Position numbers and translations under genes: made by a program. DNA of 64,000 bases from the NCBI RefSeq assembly GCF_902506495.1, contig NZ_LR733263.1, positions 165,372-229,371 on the forward strand, in the 5' to 3' direction. Source of the DNA: Pseudomonas sp. 8O (GTDB taxonomy: Bacteria; Pseudomonadota; Gammaproteobacteria; Pseudomonadales; Pseudomonadaceae). Shown one piece after another: positions 1 to 8,523 of the stretch. The notes beneath the pieces were generated by a model. It searched no databases and was not told the origin of the DNA. It was given only the letters and a program-made list of their open reading frames with translations. Positions within the stretch are counted from its first letter, which is position 1, and each line of letters begins with the position of its first letter.

Positions 1-716
1 CCGCCCCGGATTGCATCCGGGCTACGGTTCTGGGGCAAGCAGTAGGGTGCGCCGTGCGCACCGCCAGCCATACGGCCTTCCCGTTGCGCGCAGCGCACCC
101 TACCGTTCGGCCACAGCTTCGTGGGCCAGTTCGGCGCCATGCACACGGTTGCCGCACAAACCGAACAGTACCGCCGTAAGGCCGCCCCGGATTGCATCCG
201 GGCTACGGTTCTGGGGCAAGCAGTAGGGTGCGCCGTGCGCACCGCCAGCCATACGGCCTTCCCGTTGCGCGCAGCGCACCCTACCGTTCGGCCACAGCTT
301 CGTGGGCCTGTTCGGCGCCATGCACACGGTTGCCGCACAAACCGAACAGTACCGCCGTAAGGCCGCCCCGGATTGCATCCGGGCTACGGTTCTGGGGCAA
401 GCAGTAGGGTGCGCCGTGCGCACCGCCAGCCACGCGGCCTTCCCGGTGCGCGCAGCGCACCCTACCGTTCAGCCACCGCGCCATGGGCCAGTTCGGCGCC
501 ATGCACACGGTTGACCCACAAGCCGAACAGCGCCTCCCTACAGCCGCCCCGGATTGCATCCGCGCTAAGGCACTAAAGCACGAGGTAGGGTGCGCCGTGC
601 GCACCTCCAGCCACGCGGCCTTTCCGGTGCGCGCAGCGCCCCCTAGCGTTCGGCCACCGCGTCGTGGGCCAGTTCGGTGCCATGCACGCGGTTGACCCAC
701 AGCCCGAACAGCGCTG
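1..716. repeat. 181-bp tandem array containing copies of the 3' end of the neighbouring transporter gene
   Basis: Units begin at 1, 182, 363 and 544, an exact 181-bp period. The first two units differ at one base (near 310). Each unit has three parts: a REP-like core (GGATTGCATCCGGGCTAC at 8-25), a long inverted repeat (GTAGGGTGCGCCGTGCGCACC against GGTGCGCGCAGCGCACCCTAC-type arms), and about 24 minus-strand codons matching the C-terminus of the symporter gene ending at 643. The gene-like parts start at about 104, 285 and 466, and the real gene 3' end (about 643-716) is the fourth. Each copy keeps the frame and a TAG stop. The window opens inside the array, so the true copy number is unknown. 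No other gene is seen in 1-642. Confidence 0.93.
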
Positions 717-1539
717 CGGTCACGAACATGATCAGGCTGTAGATGGCCGCCGGAATAGCCATAGTCGGGTTGTTCAGCAGCGCCGGGCTCAGGGCCAGGG
801 CGATGGCCAGGGTGCCGTTGTGGATGCCGATCTCCATGGCGATGGCGATGGCCTGACGCAGATTGAGCTTGAGCAGCCTGGGTACGCAGTAGCCCACCGC
901 CATGCTCAGCAGGTTGAAGGCCAGCGCCGCCCCGCCCACCGCAGGCGCGTAATCGACGAAGGTGCGCCAGTCCTTGGCCACCGCCAGCAGGATGATCAGC
1001 AGCAGGAACAGCGCCGAGATGATCTTCACAGGCTTCTGCATGCGTTCGGCGAAACCAGGGAAGTGGCTGCGCAGCCACATGCCGATGGCCACAGGACCAA
1101 GGACGATGACGAATACCTGCACCACCTTGGCGAACTGCAGCGGAATGGCCTGATCGGCAGACATGAAGTAGGCCAGCGACAAATTGACGATCAGCGGCAT
1201 GGTCAGAATCGCAATCACCGAGTTGACTGCGGTGAGGGTGATGTTCAACGCCACGTCGCCGTGAGCCAGATGGCTGTAGAGATTGGCGGTGGTGCCACCC
1301 GGCGAGGCTGCCAACAGCATCAGACCGACGGCCAGTGCCGGCGCCAGACCAAAGGCCTTGGCCAGGAAGAAGCACGCCAGCGGCAACAGCAGCAACTGGC
1401 AAGCCAGGCCGATCAGCACGGGTTTGGGAAATTTGGCCACGCGGGCGAAATCGGCCAGGCTCAGTGACAAGCCAAGCCCGAGCATGATGATGCCCAGCGC
1501 AGCGGGAAGGAAAAACGTCAGCAAGGGATCGGCGGTCAT
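643..1539 (-). CDS. Bile acid:sodium symporter (BASS) family transporter
   Basis: A 298-residue, strongly hydrophobic protein with about nine or ten predicted membrane spans, the size and look of bacterial BASS/SBF transporters (10-TM fold, Na+-coupled uptake of organic anions). Conserved-looking stretches include LLAASPGGTTANLYSHLA, a BASS-type crossover region, and GIHNGTLAIALAL near the second crossover. The substrate cannot be predicted from sequence. ATG at 1539 has a weak GGAG 11 nt upstream. The last 24 codons and the following sequence are repeated three more times downstream in a 181-bp array. It appears monocistronic, and the gap to the upstream SDR stop is 112 bp. Confidence 0.88.
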   Translation of the reverse strand: MTADPLLTFFLPAALGIIMLGLGLSLSLADFARVAKFPKPVLIGLACQLLLLPLACFFLAKAFGLAPALAVGLMLLAASPGGTTANLYSHLAHGDVALNITLTAVNSVIAILTMPLIVNLSLAYFMSADQAIPLQFAKVVQVFVIVLGPVAIGMWLRSHFPGFAERMQKPVKIISALFLLLIILLAVAKDWRTFVDYAPAVGGAALAFNLLSMAVGYCVPRLLKLNLRQAIAIAMEIGIHNGTLAIALALSPALLNNPTMAIPAAIYSLIMFVTAALFGLWVNRVHGTELAHDAVAER

Positions 1540-1651
1540 TATTGTTATCGCTCCAGTTGAATCTGGCAGGATTGTGCTGAGTCAGGACCACTGCGGACAG
1601 TGGCCCTGCGAGCCAACCTTAGCCTGCTTGCAGACTACCGGGATAGAGCCT

Positions 1652-2413
1652 TCATATTGCCGTGGCCCCGCCGTCCACCGCCAACGCCTGGCCGGTAGTG
1701 AACGCAGCGTGGTCGCTGCATAGATAGAGCACGGCAGCTGCGATCTCCTCGACCTTGCCGATGCGCCCGACGGGGTGCATGGCGGCGGCGAACTCGGCCT
1801 TCTTCGGATCGGCTTCATAGGCGCGGCGGAACATGTCGGTGTCGATCACGGCCGGGCAGACTGCGTTCACCCGCAGTTTCTTCTTGGCGTACTCGATCGC
1901 TGCGGATTTGGTCAGACCGATCACCGCGTGCTTGGAGGCCGCGTAGATGCTCATCTTTGGCGCGGCCCCCAGGCCGGCCACCGAAGCGGTGTTGACGATG
2001 GCGCCGCCGCCCTGGGCCAGCAGCAAGGGGATCTGGTGCTTCATGCACAGCCACACACCCTTGACGTTGACGCCCATGATGGCGTCGAACTCGGCTTCGT
2101 TGCCGTCGGCCAGCTTGCCCTGTTCGATCTCGATACCGGCGTTGTTGAAGGCATAGTCCAGACGACCGTACTGCGCCACGGTGGCGTCCATCAACGCCTT
2201 GACCTCGGCATCACGGGTCACGTCGCAACGCACGAAGCAGGCCTCGCCGCCAGCCCCACGAATCAGCTCGACGGTGCCCTCACCGCCTGCCACATCCACG
2301 TCGGAAACCACCACCTTGAGCCCTTCGGCAGCGAAGGCCTGGGCGGTGGCACGGCCAATACCGGCCGCCGCGCCGGTGACCAGGGCAACCTGGCCGGAGA
2401 ACGTCATGCTCAT
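1652..2413 (-). CDS. SDR family NAD(P)-dependent oxidoreductase
   Basis: A 253-residue classical short-chain dehydrogenase. The N-terminal Rossmann glycine motif TGAAAGIG lies near residue 14, NNAG near 90, the catalytic Ser in NTASVAG near 140, and YAASK near 155. The C-terminus ends in the usual GQALAVDGG. It resembles the glucose-1-dehydrogenase / 3-oxoacyl-ACP-reductase-like group, but these motifs do not define the substrate. ATG 2413 has AGGAA 7 nt upstream; a second ATG two codons later is possible. It stands alone between the transporter and pyrF, with a REP palindrome upstream. Confidence 0.9.
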   Translation of the reverse strand: MSMTFSGQVALVTGAAAGIGRATAQAFAAEGLKVVVSDVDVAGGEGTVELIRGAGGEACFVRCDVTRDAEVKALMDATVAQYGRLDYAFNNAGIEIEQGKLADGNEAEFDAIMGVNVKGVWLCMKHQIPLLLAQGGGAIVNTASVAGLGAAPKMSIYAASKHAVIGLTKSAAIEYAKKKLRVNAVCPAVIDTDMFRRAYEADPKKAEFAAAMHPVGRIGKVEEIAAAVLYLCSDHAAFTTGQALAVDGGATAI

Positions 2414-2558
2414 GTCTGCTTCCTCGCAACGATTCTTGTTGAATTGGCGAGGAGTCTAGCCAGCAAGCGAGACGACGAGCAGCACTATCAGGCTCTGGAG
2501 TGGCGAGTCATGCAGGGCGCTGATGGCGACTCCACCAGCGCGGTTCCGCGATCAGCGG

Positions 2559-2626
2559 GTAGCCCGGATGAAATCCGGGACAGATCGGACGACCTATCAG
2601 ACAGCCCCGGATTTCATCCGGGCTAC
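2559..2626. repeat. REP-type palindrome
   Basis: The arms GTAGCCCGGATGAAATCCGG and CCGGATTTCATCCGGGCTAC are separated by about 28 bp between the SDR start and the pyrF stop. The same core (GGAT..ATCCGGGCTAC) occurs in the 181-bp array and again at 43383-43442. It is a typical Pseudomonas repetitive extragenic palindrome; as RNA it would form a long hairpin after pyrF. Confidence 0.85.
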
Positions 2627-2631
2627 AGGGC

Positions 2632-3333
2632 TCAGCCTTGCAGTTCAGCGACTACCGCAGCCAGCGCCTGTGCCGGATCGGCAGCCTGGCTGATCGGGCG
2701 CCCGATCACCAGATAATCGGAGCCTGCATCCAGCGCCTGACGCGGGGTGAGGATGCGTTTCTGGTCATCGGCGCTGCTGCCAGCAGGACGAATACCCGGT
2801 GTCACCAGCTGCAGCTGCGGCTGCGCGACCTTCAGCGCGCTGGCTTCCTGCGCCGAGCAGACCAGGCCATCGAGCCCGGCCTCGGCAGCCAGCCCGGCCA
2901 GGCGCAGCACCTGTTCCTGTGGCGGCACGTCCAGACCGATGCCGGCCAGGTCCTGCTGCTCCATGCTGGTCAGCACCGTCACGCCGATCAGCAGCGGCTT
3001 GGCGCCAGCCAGTTTGTCCAGCTCGTTACGACAGGCCGCCATCATGCGCAGGCCGCCGGAGCAGTGCACGTTGACCATCCACACGCCCAGCTCCGCAGCA
3101 GCCTTGACCGCCATCGCCGTGGTATTGGGGATATCGTGGAATTTCAGGTCGAGGAACAGCTCGAAACCCTTGGCCTGCAACGCCTCGACCACTTGCGGAC
3201 CGCTGCGGGTGAACAGCTCCTTGCCGACCTTGACCCGGCACAGCGCCGGATCGAGCTGATCGGCCAGCACCAGGGCGGCATCACGGCTGGGAAAGTCGAG
3301 GGCGACGATGATCGGGGTTTGGCAGACAGGCAT
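2632..3333 (-). CDS. pyrF: Orotidine 5'-phosphate decarboxylase
   Basis: Converts OMP to UMP, the last step of de novo pyrimidine synthesis, in the cytoplasm. The 233-residue length is normal for the family. The N-terminus [14 protein letters not shown] carries the first active-site Asp, and the signature [10 protein letters not shown] supplies the catalytic Lys-Asp set. C-terminal VTPGIRP and YLVIGRPI bind phosphate. ATG 3333 (MPVCQTPII) is chosen because the open frame upstream encodes an unrelated Cys/Phe-rich extension and the family begins here. No partner genes adjoin, as is usual for pyrF in Pseudomonas. Confidence 0.97.
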   Translation of the reverse strand: MPVCQTPIIVALDFPSRDAALVLADQLDPALCRVKVGKELFTRSGPQVVEALQAKGFELFLDLKFHDIPNTTAMAVKAAAELGVWMVNVHCSGGLRMMAACRNELDKLAGAKPLLIGVTVLTSMEQQDLAGIGLDVPPQEQVLRLAGLAAEAGLDGLVCSAQEASALKVAQPQLQLVTPGIRPAGSSADDQKRILTPRQALDAGSDYLVIGRPISQAADPAQALAAVVAELQG

Positions 3334-3393
3334 GGGGTGGGTCTCGAACAGGATGAAAAACGCCGCGCATTGTAGCGCAAAGCATCCGATCAC

Positions 3394-3530
3394 TGGTCGC
3401 GGCCGAAGTCCCTGCCCAGGGCAATCGCGCTATGCGTTCAGGGAGCCTGAGGATGCTGCATCCGCCCTACGAATCTGGCATTGCCCCGTAGGAGCGGGTT
3501 CAGCCGCGAAAGCTCAGGGTAGCCAAACGG
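3394..3530. other. Intergenic region with half-REP sequences
   Basis: No gene is seen here. GTAGGAGCGGGTTCAGCCGCGAA at about 3488-3510 matches one arm of the GTAGGAGC-type REP found at 13638, 18400 and 41304, but no second arm follows. GATGCTGCATCCGCCCTAC near 3453 resembles another single arm. These are probably decayed REP units. Confidence 0.5.
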
Positions 3531-4445
3531 TCAGGCTATCAGCCGCTCACGCAGACGCCCGAGCATGCCCATCAGGCTGCCCACTTTCTCCTGCTCACGC
3601 TCGTCACGCGGGACCTCGGCCAGGCGAGTGACCACCTGCTGCGGTTGTGCACGCCAGATCAAGGCCTGCTCGGCAGCGGCCTTCAGGCCCTTCTCGAACA
3701 GACCACGGCGAATCGGCTTGGGCAGGTAGCGGAAGATCTGCGCCTCGTTGACCAGACGCAGCAGCGCCTGGGTGTCCTGAAATGGCGTGACCACCAGGCT
3801 GAGCAGGCGCGGGTGAGCTTGCGCCAGGGTCTTCAGCAAGGGCGCGGTGTCCTCGCCGGCCAACTTGAGGTCACTGACCAGAATGTCCGCACCTTCGTTG
3901 TTGAGCTGCAGCATGGCTTCGGCCAGATTGCGTGCGCGTAGCAGGCGATGCCCACCCGCGACGCAGAACTCGCCAACGACGGCAAGCGTGTCCGGCTCGT
4001 CGTCCAGCAGCAGCAACGACAGCGGTGCACTCAACCCTTCGCTGGCGATAGCTTGCAGCGGCTGCGCCTGGCGAACGGCCAGCTCAGCCGCCTGGCGCAG
4101 AGTGAAGGCCATTTCCTGCTGATCCCAGGGTTTGGTCAGGTAGCGGAAGATGCCGCCGTTGTTCAACGCCTCCACCGCAGCATCCAGATCGGAATAACCG
4201 GTCAGCAGGATGCGCAGCGTGTTCGGCGCGATTTCGCGCGCTTCGGCCAACAACTGGGCCCCGCTCATCTGTGGCATGCGCTGATCACTTACCAGAACGT
4301 GAATGTGCTCCTCGCGCAGGCGCTGCAGCGCACGCAGCGGGTCGCTCTCGGTCAGCACGTCGTAGTGACGGCGAAACTGCAGGGCTAGGCTGCGCAGAAT
4401 ACGCTCCTCGTCGTCGACGAAGAGAATGCGAACGGGTGCGGACAT
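3531..4445 (-). CDS. Response regulator with two REC domains and no output domain
   Basis: 304 residues. The first receiver (about 5-125) has the acidic pair VDDEE, phospho-acceptor Asp54 in VSDQRMPQMSG and the conserved Lys in YLTKPW. The second receiver (about 140-270) has LLLDDEPD, SDLKLAGED and YLPKPI. A short basic tail follows, with no DNA-binding, GGDEF or HD domain. The ATG at 4445 overlaps the kinase stop (TGATG), so the two are translationally coupled. The upstream open frame lies inside the kinase gene and is not used. It probably passes phosphate to, or acts by contact with, another protein; a phosphorelay role is inference. Confidence 0.88.
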   Translation of the reverse strand: MSAPVRILFVDDEERILRSLALQFRRHYDVLTESDPLRALQRLREEHIHVLVSDQRMPQMSGAQLLAEAREIAPNTLRILLTGYSDLDAAVEALNNGGIFRYLTKPWDQQEMAFTLRQAAELAVRQAQPLQAIASEGLSAPLSLLLLDDEPDTLAVVGEFCVAGGHRLLRARNLAEAMLQLNNEGADILVSDLKLAGEDTAPLLKTLAQAHPRLLSLVVTPFQDTQALLRLVNEAQIFRYLPKPIRRGLFEKGLKAAAEQALIWRAQPQQVVTRLAEVPRDEREQEKVGSLMGMLGRLRERLIA

Positions 4446-5749
4446 CAGGCGCTCCTTTTCATGGCGACAGTAGCGGGCAGCGGCAGGCTGACGAGAAAAC
4501 GCGTGCCACGCCCGGGCTCGGAGGCGACGCGAATCTGGCCGCCGTGGTCCTGGACGATCTTGTAGCTGATGGACAAACCGAGGCCGGTGCCCTGGCCGAC
4601 CGGTTTGGTGGTGAAAAAGGGATCGAAGATCTTCGCCAGGACCTCGGGCGGCATGCCACGGCCGTTGTCCTGCAGCGACACATGAACACCCTGGGTATCG
4701 GCCCAACTGCGGATCTGGATGCGTCCCACTCCCTCGATGGCCTGTGCAGCGTTGGTCAGCAGGTTGAGCAGCACCTGGTTGATCTGTGATGGCGCACAGG
4801 CAATGCGTGGCAGCTCGCCGAGCTGCTGTACCACTTCGACCTTGTCCTTGATGTGATTACGGGCGATCAGCAGCGCGCTGCGGATGCAGTCATTGAGGTC
4901 GACCTCCTCACTCATGGCGCGGTCGAGACGGGCGAAATCCTTGAGGCCAACCACCAGCTCGGCGATCTGTTCCAGGCCATACAGCGTGTCGCCGTAGAGC
5001 TGCTGCAGGTCCTCGGCAAGCAGCTCCGGCGCCGCCTGCTGGCGAGCCTGTTCGGCAGCCTGCAGGGCCTGGGCGAGGCTTGCCTCGTCGCAATCCGGGT
5101 CGTTCAGGCATTGGCCCAGTCTCGCCTGCGCGGCGGCCAGTCCGAACAGTGGCTCGCTCAGCTCGCGCAGCAGTTGCACGTTGTTCTTCACGTAGCCCAG
5201 CGGCGTGTTCAGCTCATGGGCGACGCCGGCGACCATCTGCCCAAGCGACGCCATCTTCTCCGACTGCAGCAGCTGCGCCTGGGATTCCTTGAGGTCCACC
5301 AGCGCCTGACGCAATACGCGATTGCGCTGGGCAACGCGCGCTTCCATGGCCTTGAGCAGGTCAAGCACCGTCCCCAGACCGCAGTACTGGCCTTGAGCAT
5401 CGATCAGGATGAAGTCCTCGGTGATCGGGTACTGCAACTGCGCGGTAACCTGCTTGGCAGCCTGTTCCAGGCTGGTTTCCAGGCTGACGATCAGCGGCGC
5501 CTGGTTCATCACCTCGCCCACCGGGTGGCGACCACGCAGGTCGCGCCCGAAGCGCTGCATGAAGATGTCCTGCAGCGTGGCGCGACTGACCAGGCCAAGC
5601 GGCCGATTGTGCTCATCGACCACCGGCAGAGAGAGAAAGGCGCGGTGTTCAGCCGCCAGGAACAGATCGGCGACCTCGTTGATATTCATCGACGCGGCGA
5701 GCGGTGTAACGGCTCGCATCAGCGATTGCAGCGCTCTGGCATGGGTCAC
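4445..5749 (-). CDS. Soluble sensor histidine kinase with N-terminal CBS pair
   Basis: 434 residues from a GTG start at 5749, chosen because GGGGAGG lies 6 nt upstream. A longer frame opens only at TTG 5797, and the first ATG is at 5719. Two CBS motifs (about 10-65 and 73-130) are followed by a coiled coil (about 135-165), an H-box with His178 in [15 protein letters not shown], and a HATPase domain with the N box [12 protein letters not shown], the [10 protein letters not shown]1 box and [11 protein letters not shown]. No membrane segment or signal peptide is present, so it is cytoplasmic. CBS pairs commonly bind adenine nucleotides, so an energy or nucleotide cue is plausible but unproven. 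It forms an operon with the REC-REC protein. Confidence 0.9.
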   Translation of the reverse strand: MTHARALQSLMRAVTPLAASMNINEVADLFLAAEHRAFLSLPVVDEHNRPLGLVSRATLQDIFMQRFGRDLRGRHPVGEVMNQAPLIVSLETSLEQAAKQVTAQLQYPITEDFILIDAQGQYCGLGTVLDLLKAMEARVAQRNRVLRQALVDLKESQAQLLQSEKMASLGQMVAGVAHELNTPLGYVKNNVQLLRELSEPLFGLAAAQARLGQCLNDPDCDEASLAQALQAAEQARQQAAPELLAEDLQQLYGDTLYGLEQIAELVVGLKDFARLDRAMSEEVDLNDCIRSALLIARNHIKDKVEVVQQLGELPRIACAPSQINQVLLNLLTNAAQAIEGVGRIQIRSWADTQGVHVSLQDNGRGMPPEVLAKIFDPFFTTKPVGQGTGLGLSISYKIVQDHGGQIRVASEPGRGTRFLVSLPLPATVAMKRSA

Positions 5750-5807
5750 GAACGGCCTCCCCGTGCGATCGGAAAGCCGACATTCAAACAGCGCCAAGTT
5801 GCCATCA

Positions 5808-5823
5808 TGTGACAGACATCACG
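5808..5823. promoter_or_regulatory. CRP/Vfr-like site
   Basis: TGTGACAGACATCACG matches the TGTGA-N6-TCACA form at 9 of 10 fixed positions. It lies between the divergent kinase gene (59 bp from its start) and eutB. It could serve either direction; function is inferred from sequence match only. Confidence 0.45.
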
Positions 5824-5930
5824 ATGCCGACGCGCTAATCTGATGCACCAGTCTCAGCCCTGCACCGTTTTCAGGCTTCCGAGATATTCGGCCGCGCCTG
5901 CGGGCCACAAATCACCGGCGACAAGCCCGC

Positions 5931-5946
5931 TGGCATGAGCACTGCA
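5931..5946 (+). promoter_or_regulatory. Candidate sigma-54 promoter of eutBC
   Basis: TGGCATGAGCACTGCA fits TGGCAC-N5-TTGCA with two mismatches and keeps the invariant GG-N10-GC spacing. It is 35 bp before the eutB ATG, so a transcript would start near 5957. In P. aeruginosa, ethanolamine genes require RpoN and the activator EatR (established knowledge), which supports the call. Confidence 0.6.
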
Positions 5947-5980
5947 CGGCAAGTACATCCTCTTGCAACGGGTTGCAGCC

Positions 5981-7375
5981 ATGCCCTATCAAACCACCAT
6001 CGGCAGCCTGGTCTACCGCTTCGCGGACCTCAAGACGCTGCTGGCCAAGGCCAGCCCGGCGCGATCCGGCGACTACCTGGCGGGACTGGCTGCCGCTACC
6101 TACGAAGAGCGCATGGCGGCCAAGCTGGCCCTGGCCGAGGTGCCGCTCACGCGCTTTCTCGACGAGGCGCTGATTCCCTACGAGCAGGACGAAGTCACCC
6201 GCCTGATCATCGACCGCCATGACGCCGCCGCCTTTGCTCCGATCAGCCACCTGAGCGTGGGCGACCTGCGCGACTGGCTGCTGCTGGAGAAAACCGACAG
6301 CGCGCGTCTGGCAGCCGTGGCCGCCGGGCTGACACCGGAGATGGTTGCCGCCGTGAGCAAGCTGATGCGCAATCAGGACCTGATTCTGGTGGCACGCAAA
6401 TGCCAGGTGATCACGCGTTTTCGCAACACCCTGGGCCTGCCCGGTCATCTGGCCGTACGCCTGCAGCCCAACCATCCCACCGACGACGTGCGTGGCATCG
6501 CCGCCAGCATGCTCGACGGCCTGCTCTATGGCGCCGGCGACGCCACGGTCGGTATCAACCCGGCCAGCGATTCGCTGCCGACGCTGATGCGCCTGTGGCA
6601 GATGATGGACGAGGTGCGCCAGCACTTCGAAATCCCCATGCAGAGCTGCGTGCTGACCCACGTCACCACGCAGATCCAGGCCATCGAAGCCGGCGCGCCG
6701 ATCGATCTGGTATTCCAGTCCATTGCCGGCACCGAAGCCACCAACGCCGGCTTCGGCGTATCCCTGGCTATCCTGCGCGAAGCCCATGAAGCCGCGCTGT
6801 CGCTGGGGCGCGGCACCCTGGGTGACAATGTCATGTACTTCGAAACCGGCCAGGGCAGCGCGCTGTCGGCCGGCGGCCACCATGGCGTCGACCAGCAGAC
6901 CTGCGAAGCCCGCGCCTATGCCGTAGCCCGCGAATTCCGCCCGCTATTGGTCAATACCGTGGTCGGTTTCATCGGCCCGGAATACCTCTACGACGGCAAG
7001 CAGATCATCCGCGCCGGCCTGGAAGACCACTTCTGCGCCAAGCTGCTCGGCCTGCCGATGGGCTGCGACGTCTGCTACACCAACCACGCCGAAGCCGATC
7101 AGGACGACATGGACAGCCTGCTCACCCTGCTCGGCGCGGCCGGTATCAACTTCATCATGGGTATCCCGGGTGCCGACGACATCATGCTCAACTACCAGAG
7201 CACCTCGTTCCACGATGCGCTTTACCTGCGCCATGTGCTGGGCCTGAAACGCGCACCCGAATTCGATGCCTGGCTGGCACGCATGGCCATTACCGAACCG
7301 AGCGGCCGACTGCGTGAGATCGGTAGCGGTCATCATCTGCTCAAGCAACTGCCGCACATCTCGGGAGCTGCGTGA
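5981..7375 (+). CDS. eutB: Ethanolamine ammonia-lyase, large subunit
   Basis: The catalytic subunit of the adenosylcobalamin-dependent enzyme that splits ethanolamine into acetaldehyde and ammonia. It has 464 residues, the usual length in Pseudomonas (about 453 in enterics). Family blocks are recognisable throughout, including QPNHPTDDVRGIAASMLDGL, GINPASDSLPTL and CDVCYTNHAEADQDDMD. ATG 5981 begins MPYQTTIGSLVY; a TTG 18 nt earlier is less likely. The stop overlaps the eutC start. No exaC, eat permease, EatR or microcompartment gene is present in the window, so substrate uptake and aldehyde oxidation must be encoded elsewhere. Confidence 0.97.
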   Translation: MPYQTTIGSLVYRFADLKTLLAKASPARSGDYLAGLAAATYEERMAAKLALAEVPLTRFLDEALIPYEQDEVTRLIIDRHDAAAFAPISHLSVGDLRDWLLLEKTDSARLAAVAAGLTPEMVAAVSKLMRNQDLILVARKCQVITRFRNTLGLPGHLAVRLQPNHPTDDVRGIAASMLDGLLYGAGDATVGINPASDSLPTLMRLWQMMDEVRQHFEIPMQSCVLTHVTTQIQAIEAGAPIDLVFQSIAGTEATNAGFGVSLAILREAHEAALSLGRGTLGDNVMYFETGQGSALSAGGHHGVDQQTCEARAYAVAREFRPLLVNTVVGFIGPEYLYDGKQIIRAGLEDHFCAKLLGLPMGCDVCYTNHAEADQDDMDSLLTLLGAAGINFIMGIPGADDIMLNYQSTSFHDALYLRHVLGLKRAPEFDAWLARMAITEPSGRLREIGSGHHLLKQLPHISGAA

Positions 7376-8136
7376 TGGCCAATGATCTGATTCAGCAAAA
7401 CCCCTGGGACGAACTGCGCGCGCATACCTCGGCACGTATCGCGCTCGGCCGCGTCGGCTGCAGCCTGCCCACCCGCGAAGTGCTGAAGTTCGGCCTGGCC
7501 CATGCCCAGGCGCGCGATGCGGTGCATCGCCCGCTGGACTTCGGCGAACTCAAGCACCAACTGCATGCGGCGGGTTTTCGCACCCTGAAAGTACGCAGCA
7601 ACGCCGAAGACCGGCAGACCTACCTGCTGCGCCCGGATCACGGCCGTCATCTGCATGGCGACTGCCAGGTACAACTGCTGCACGAATTGCCCGCCCCTGA
7701 AATCGCCATCGTGCTGGCCGATGGCTTGTCGGCCGTTGCCGTGCAGCGCCATGCCCTGCCGTTGTTGCAAGCCTTCCGCGAACGCTTCGACACTGACTGG
7801 GCCAACACCCCGGTGGTGCTGGCCGAGCAAGGCCGCGTGGCGATTGGCGATGGCATAGGTGAAGCCCTGCGCGCGCGTCTGCTGATCGTCATGATCGGCG
7901 AACGTCCTGGCCTGACCTCGCCGGACAGCCTCGGTCTGTACCTGACCTACGCACCGCGCGTAGGCTGCCTGGACAGCTCACGCAACTGCATCTCCAATGT
8001 GCGTCCCGAGGGTCTGCCCTACGAGCTGGCAGCACACAAACTCGACTACCTGGCGCGCCAGGCGCTGCGCCTGCAACTGAGTGGCGTGCAGCTCAAGGAC
8101 GACAGCAACCTGAGGTCTGTCCTACAGGCAGACTGA
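7375..8136 (+). CDS. eutC: Ethanolamine ammonia-lyase, small subunit
   Basis: 253 residues. It pairs with EutB to form the active enzyme and contributes to the adenosylcobalamin site. Family features are NPWDELRAHTSARIALGRVG at the N-terminus (about 8-27), VLADGLSAVAV in the middle, MIGERPGLTSPDSLGLYLTY, and GCLDSSRNCISNVRPEGL near residue 205. ATG 7375 overlaps the eutB TGA by one base (GTGATG), giving tight translational coupling. A GTG one codon earlier is the alternative start. Confidence 0.96.
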   Translation: MANDLIQQNPWDELRAHTSARIALGRVGCSLPTREVLKFGLAHAQARDAVHRPLDFGELKHQLHAAGFRTLKVRSNAEDRQTYLLRPDHGRHLHGDCQVQLLHELPAPEIAIVLADGLSAVAVQRHALPLLQAFRERFDTDWANTPVVLAEQGRVAIGDGIGEALRARLLIVMIGERPGLTSPDSLGLYLTYAPRVGCLDSSRNCISNVRPEGLPYELAAHKLDYLARQALRLQLSGVQLKDDSNLRSVLQAD

Positions 8137-8190
8137 CAAGAACCTGAACGCGCGTTATGGTGACAGCTCCATTCCTTGTGAGGAGTCATC

Positions 8191-8364
8191 ATGCCCTGGT
8201 ACGTCTGGCTGCTGCTGGTTCTGGTATTCGGCTCGGTGATCGGCAGCCTGCTGGTGCTGCGCAGCAGCGCCAAGAAAATGCCCCTGAGCGAAGACCAGCT
8301 CGAACGCATGCGCAAGCGCGCCATCGAGCAGGAAGCCAAGGACGCACGCGAGCGTCAGCGCTAA
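8191..8364 (+). CDS. Small membrane protein, DUF2897 family
   Basis: A 57-residue protein starting MPWYVWLLLVLVFGSVIGSL: one N-terminal membrane helix (about 4-24) and then a short highly charged cytoplasmic tail rich in Lys, Glu and Arg. The layout and length match the DUF2897 family, whose function is unknown. ATG 8191 has GAGGAG about 7 nt upstream. It lies 54 bp after eutC on the same strand but need not belong to that operon. Confidence 0.8.
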   Translation: MPWYVWLLLVLVFGSVIGSLLVLRSSAKKMPLSEDQLERMRKRAIEQEAKDARERQR

Positions 8365-8413
8365 ACGCACTCGTCCCATCAGGTAACGCCAAGACTGCCC
8401 GCAACGCAGCCTG

Positions 8414-8495
8414 CTAGCAGGTTGTTGAAAAACGTAGGCGACGACTGCATGGATGCAGGAGCCAAAGCCGAGGTGGTTTTTCGACTGCCTGTTAG
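8414..8495. repeat. MITE-like element with imperfect terminal inverted repeats
   Basis: About 82 bp bounded by CTAGCAGGTTGTTGAAAAAC and the near-inverse GGTTTTTCGACTGCCTGTTAG. The interior holds GACTGCATGGATGCAGGAG. The AGGTTGTTGAAAAA terminus looks like a dispersed Pseudomonas repeat. It ends 29 bp before the CPBP gene start. No transposase is present. Confidence 0.5.
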
Positions 8496-8523
8496 ACTGC
8501 GCACCTTCTCAGGAGGAGGTGCC

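Noticed and set aside
1..716. CRISPR array
   Set aside because: The repeat unit is 181 bp and contiguous with no unique spacers; it contains gene-derived sequence.
281..1591. 436-residue minus-strand frame across the transporter and array
   Set aside because: It is out of frame with the BASS protein; composition is Arg/Gly/His-rich as in shadow frames of GC-rich genes, and it extends through repeats.
5912..6883. 323-residue minus-strand frame opposite eutB
   Set aside because: Shadow frame; no recognisable domain and His/Gln/Gly-rich composition.
8137..8190. Promoter of the DUF2897 gene
   Set aside because: No convincing -35/-10 pair could be assigned by eye.
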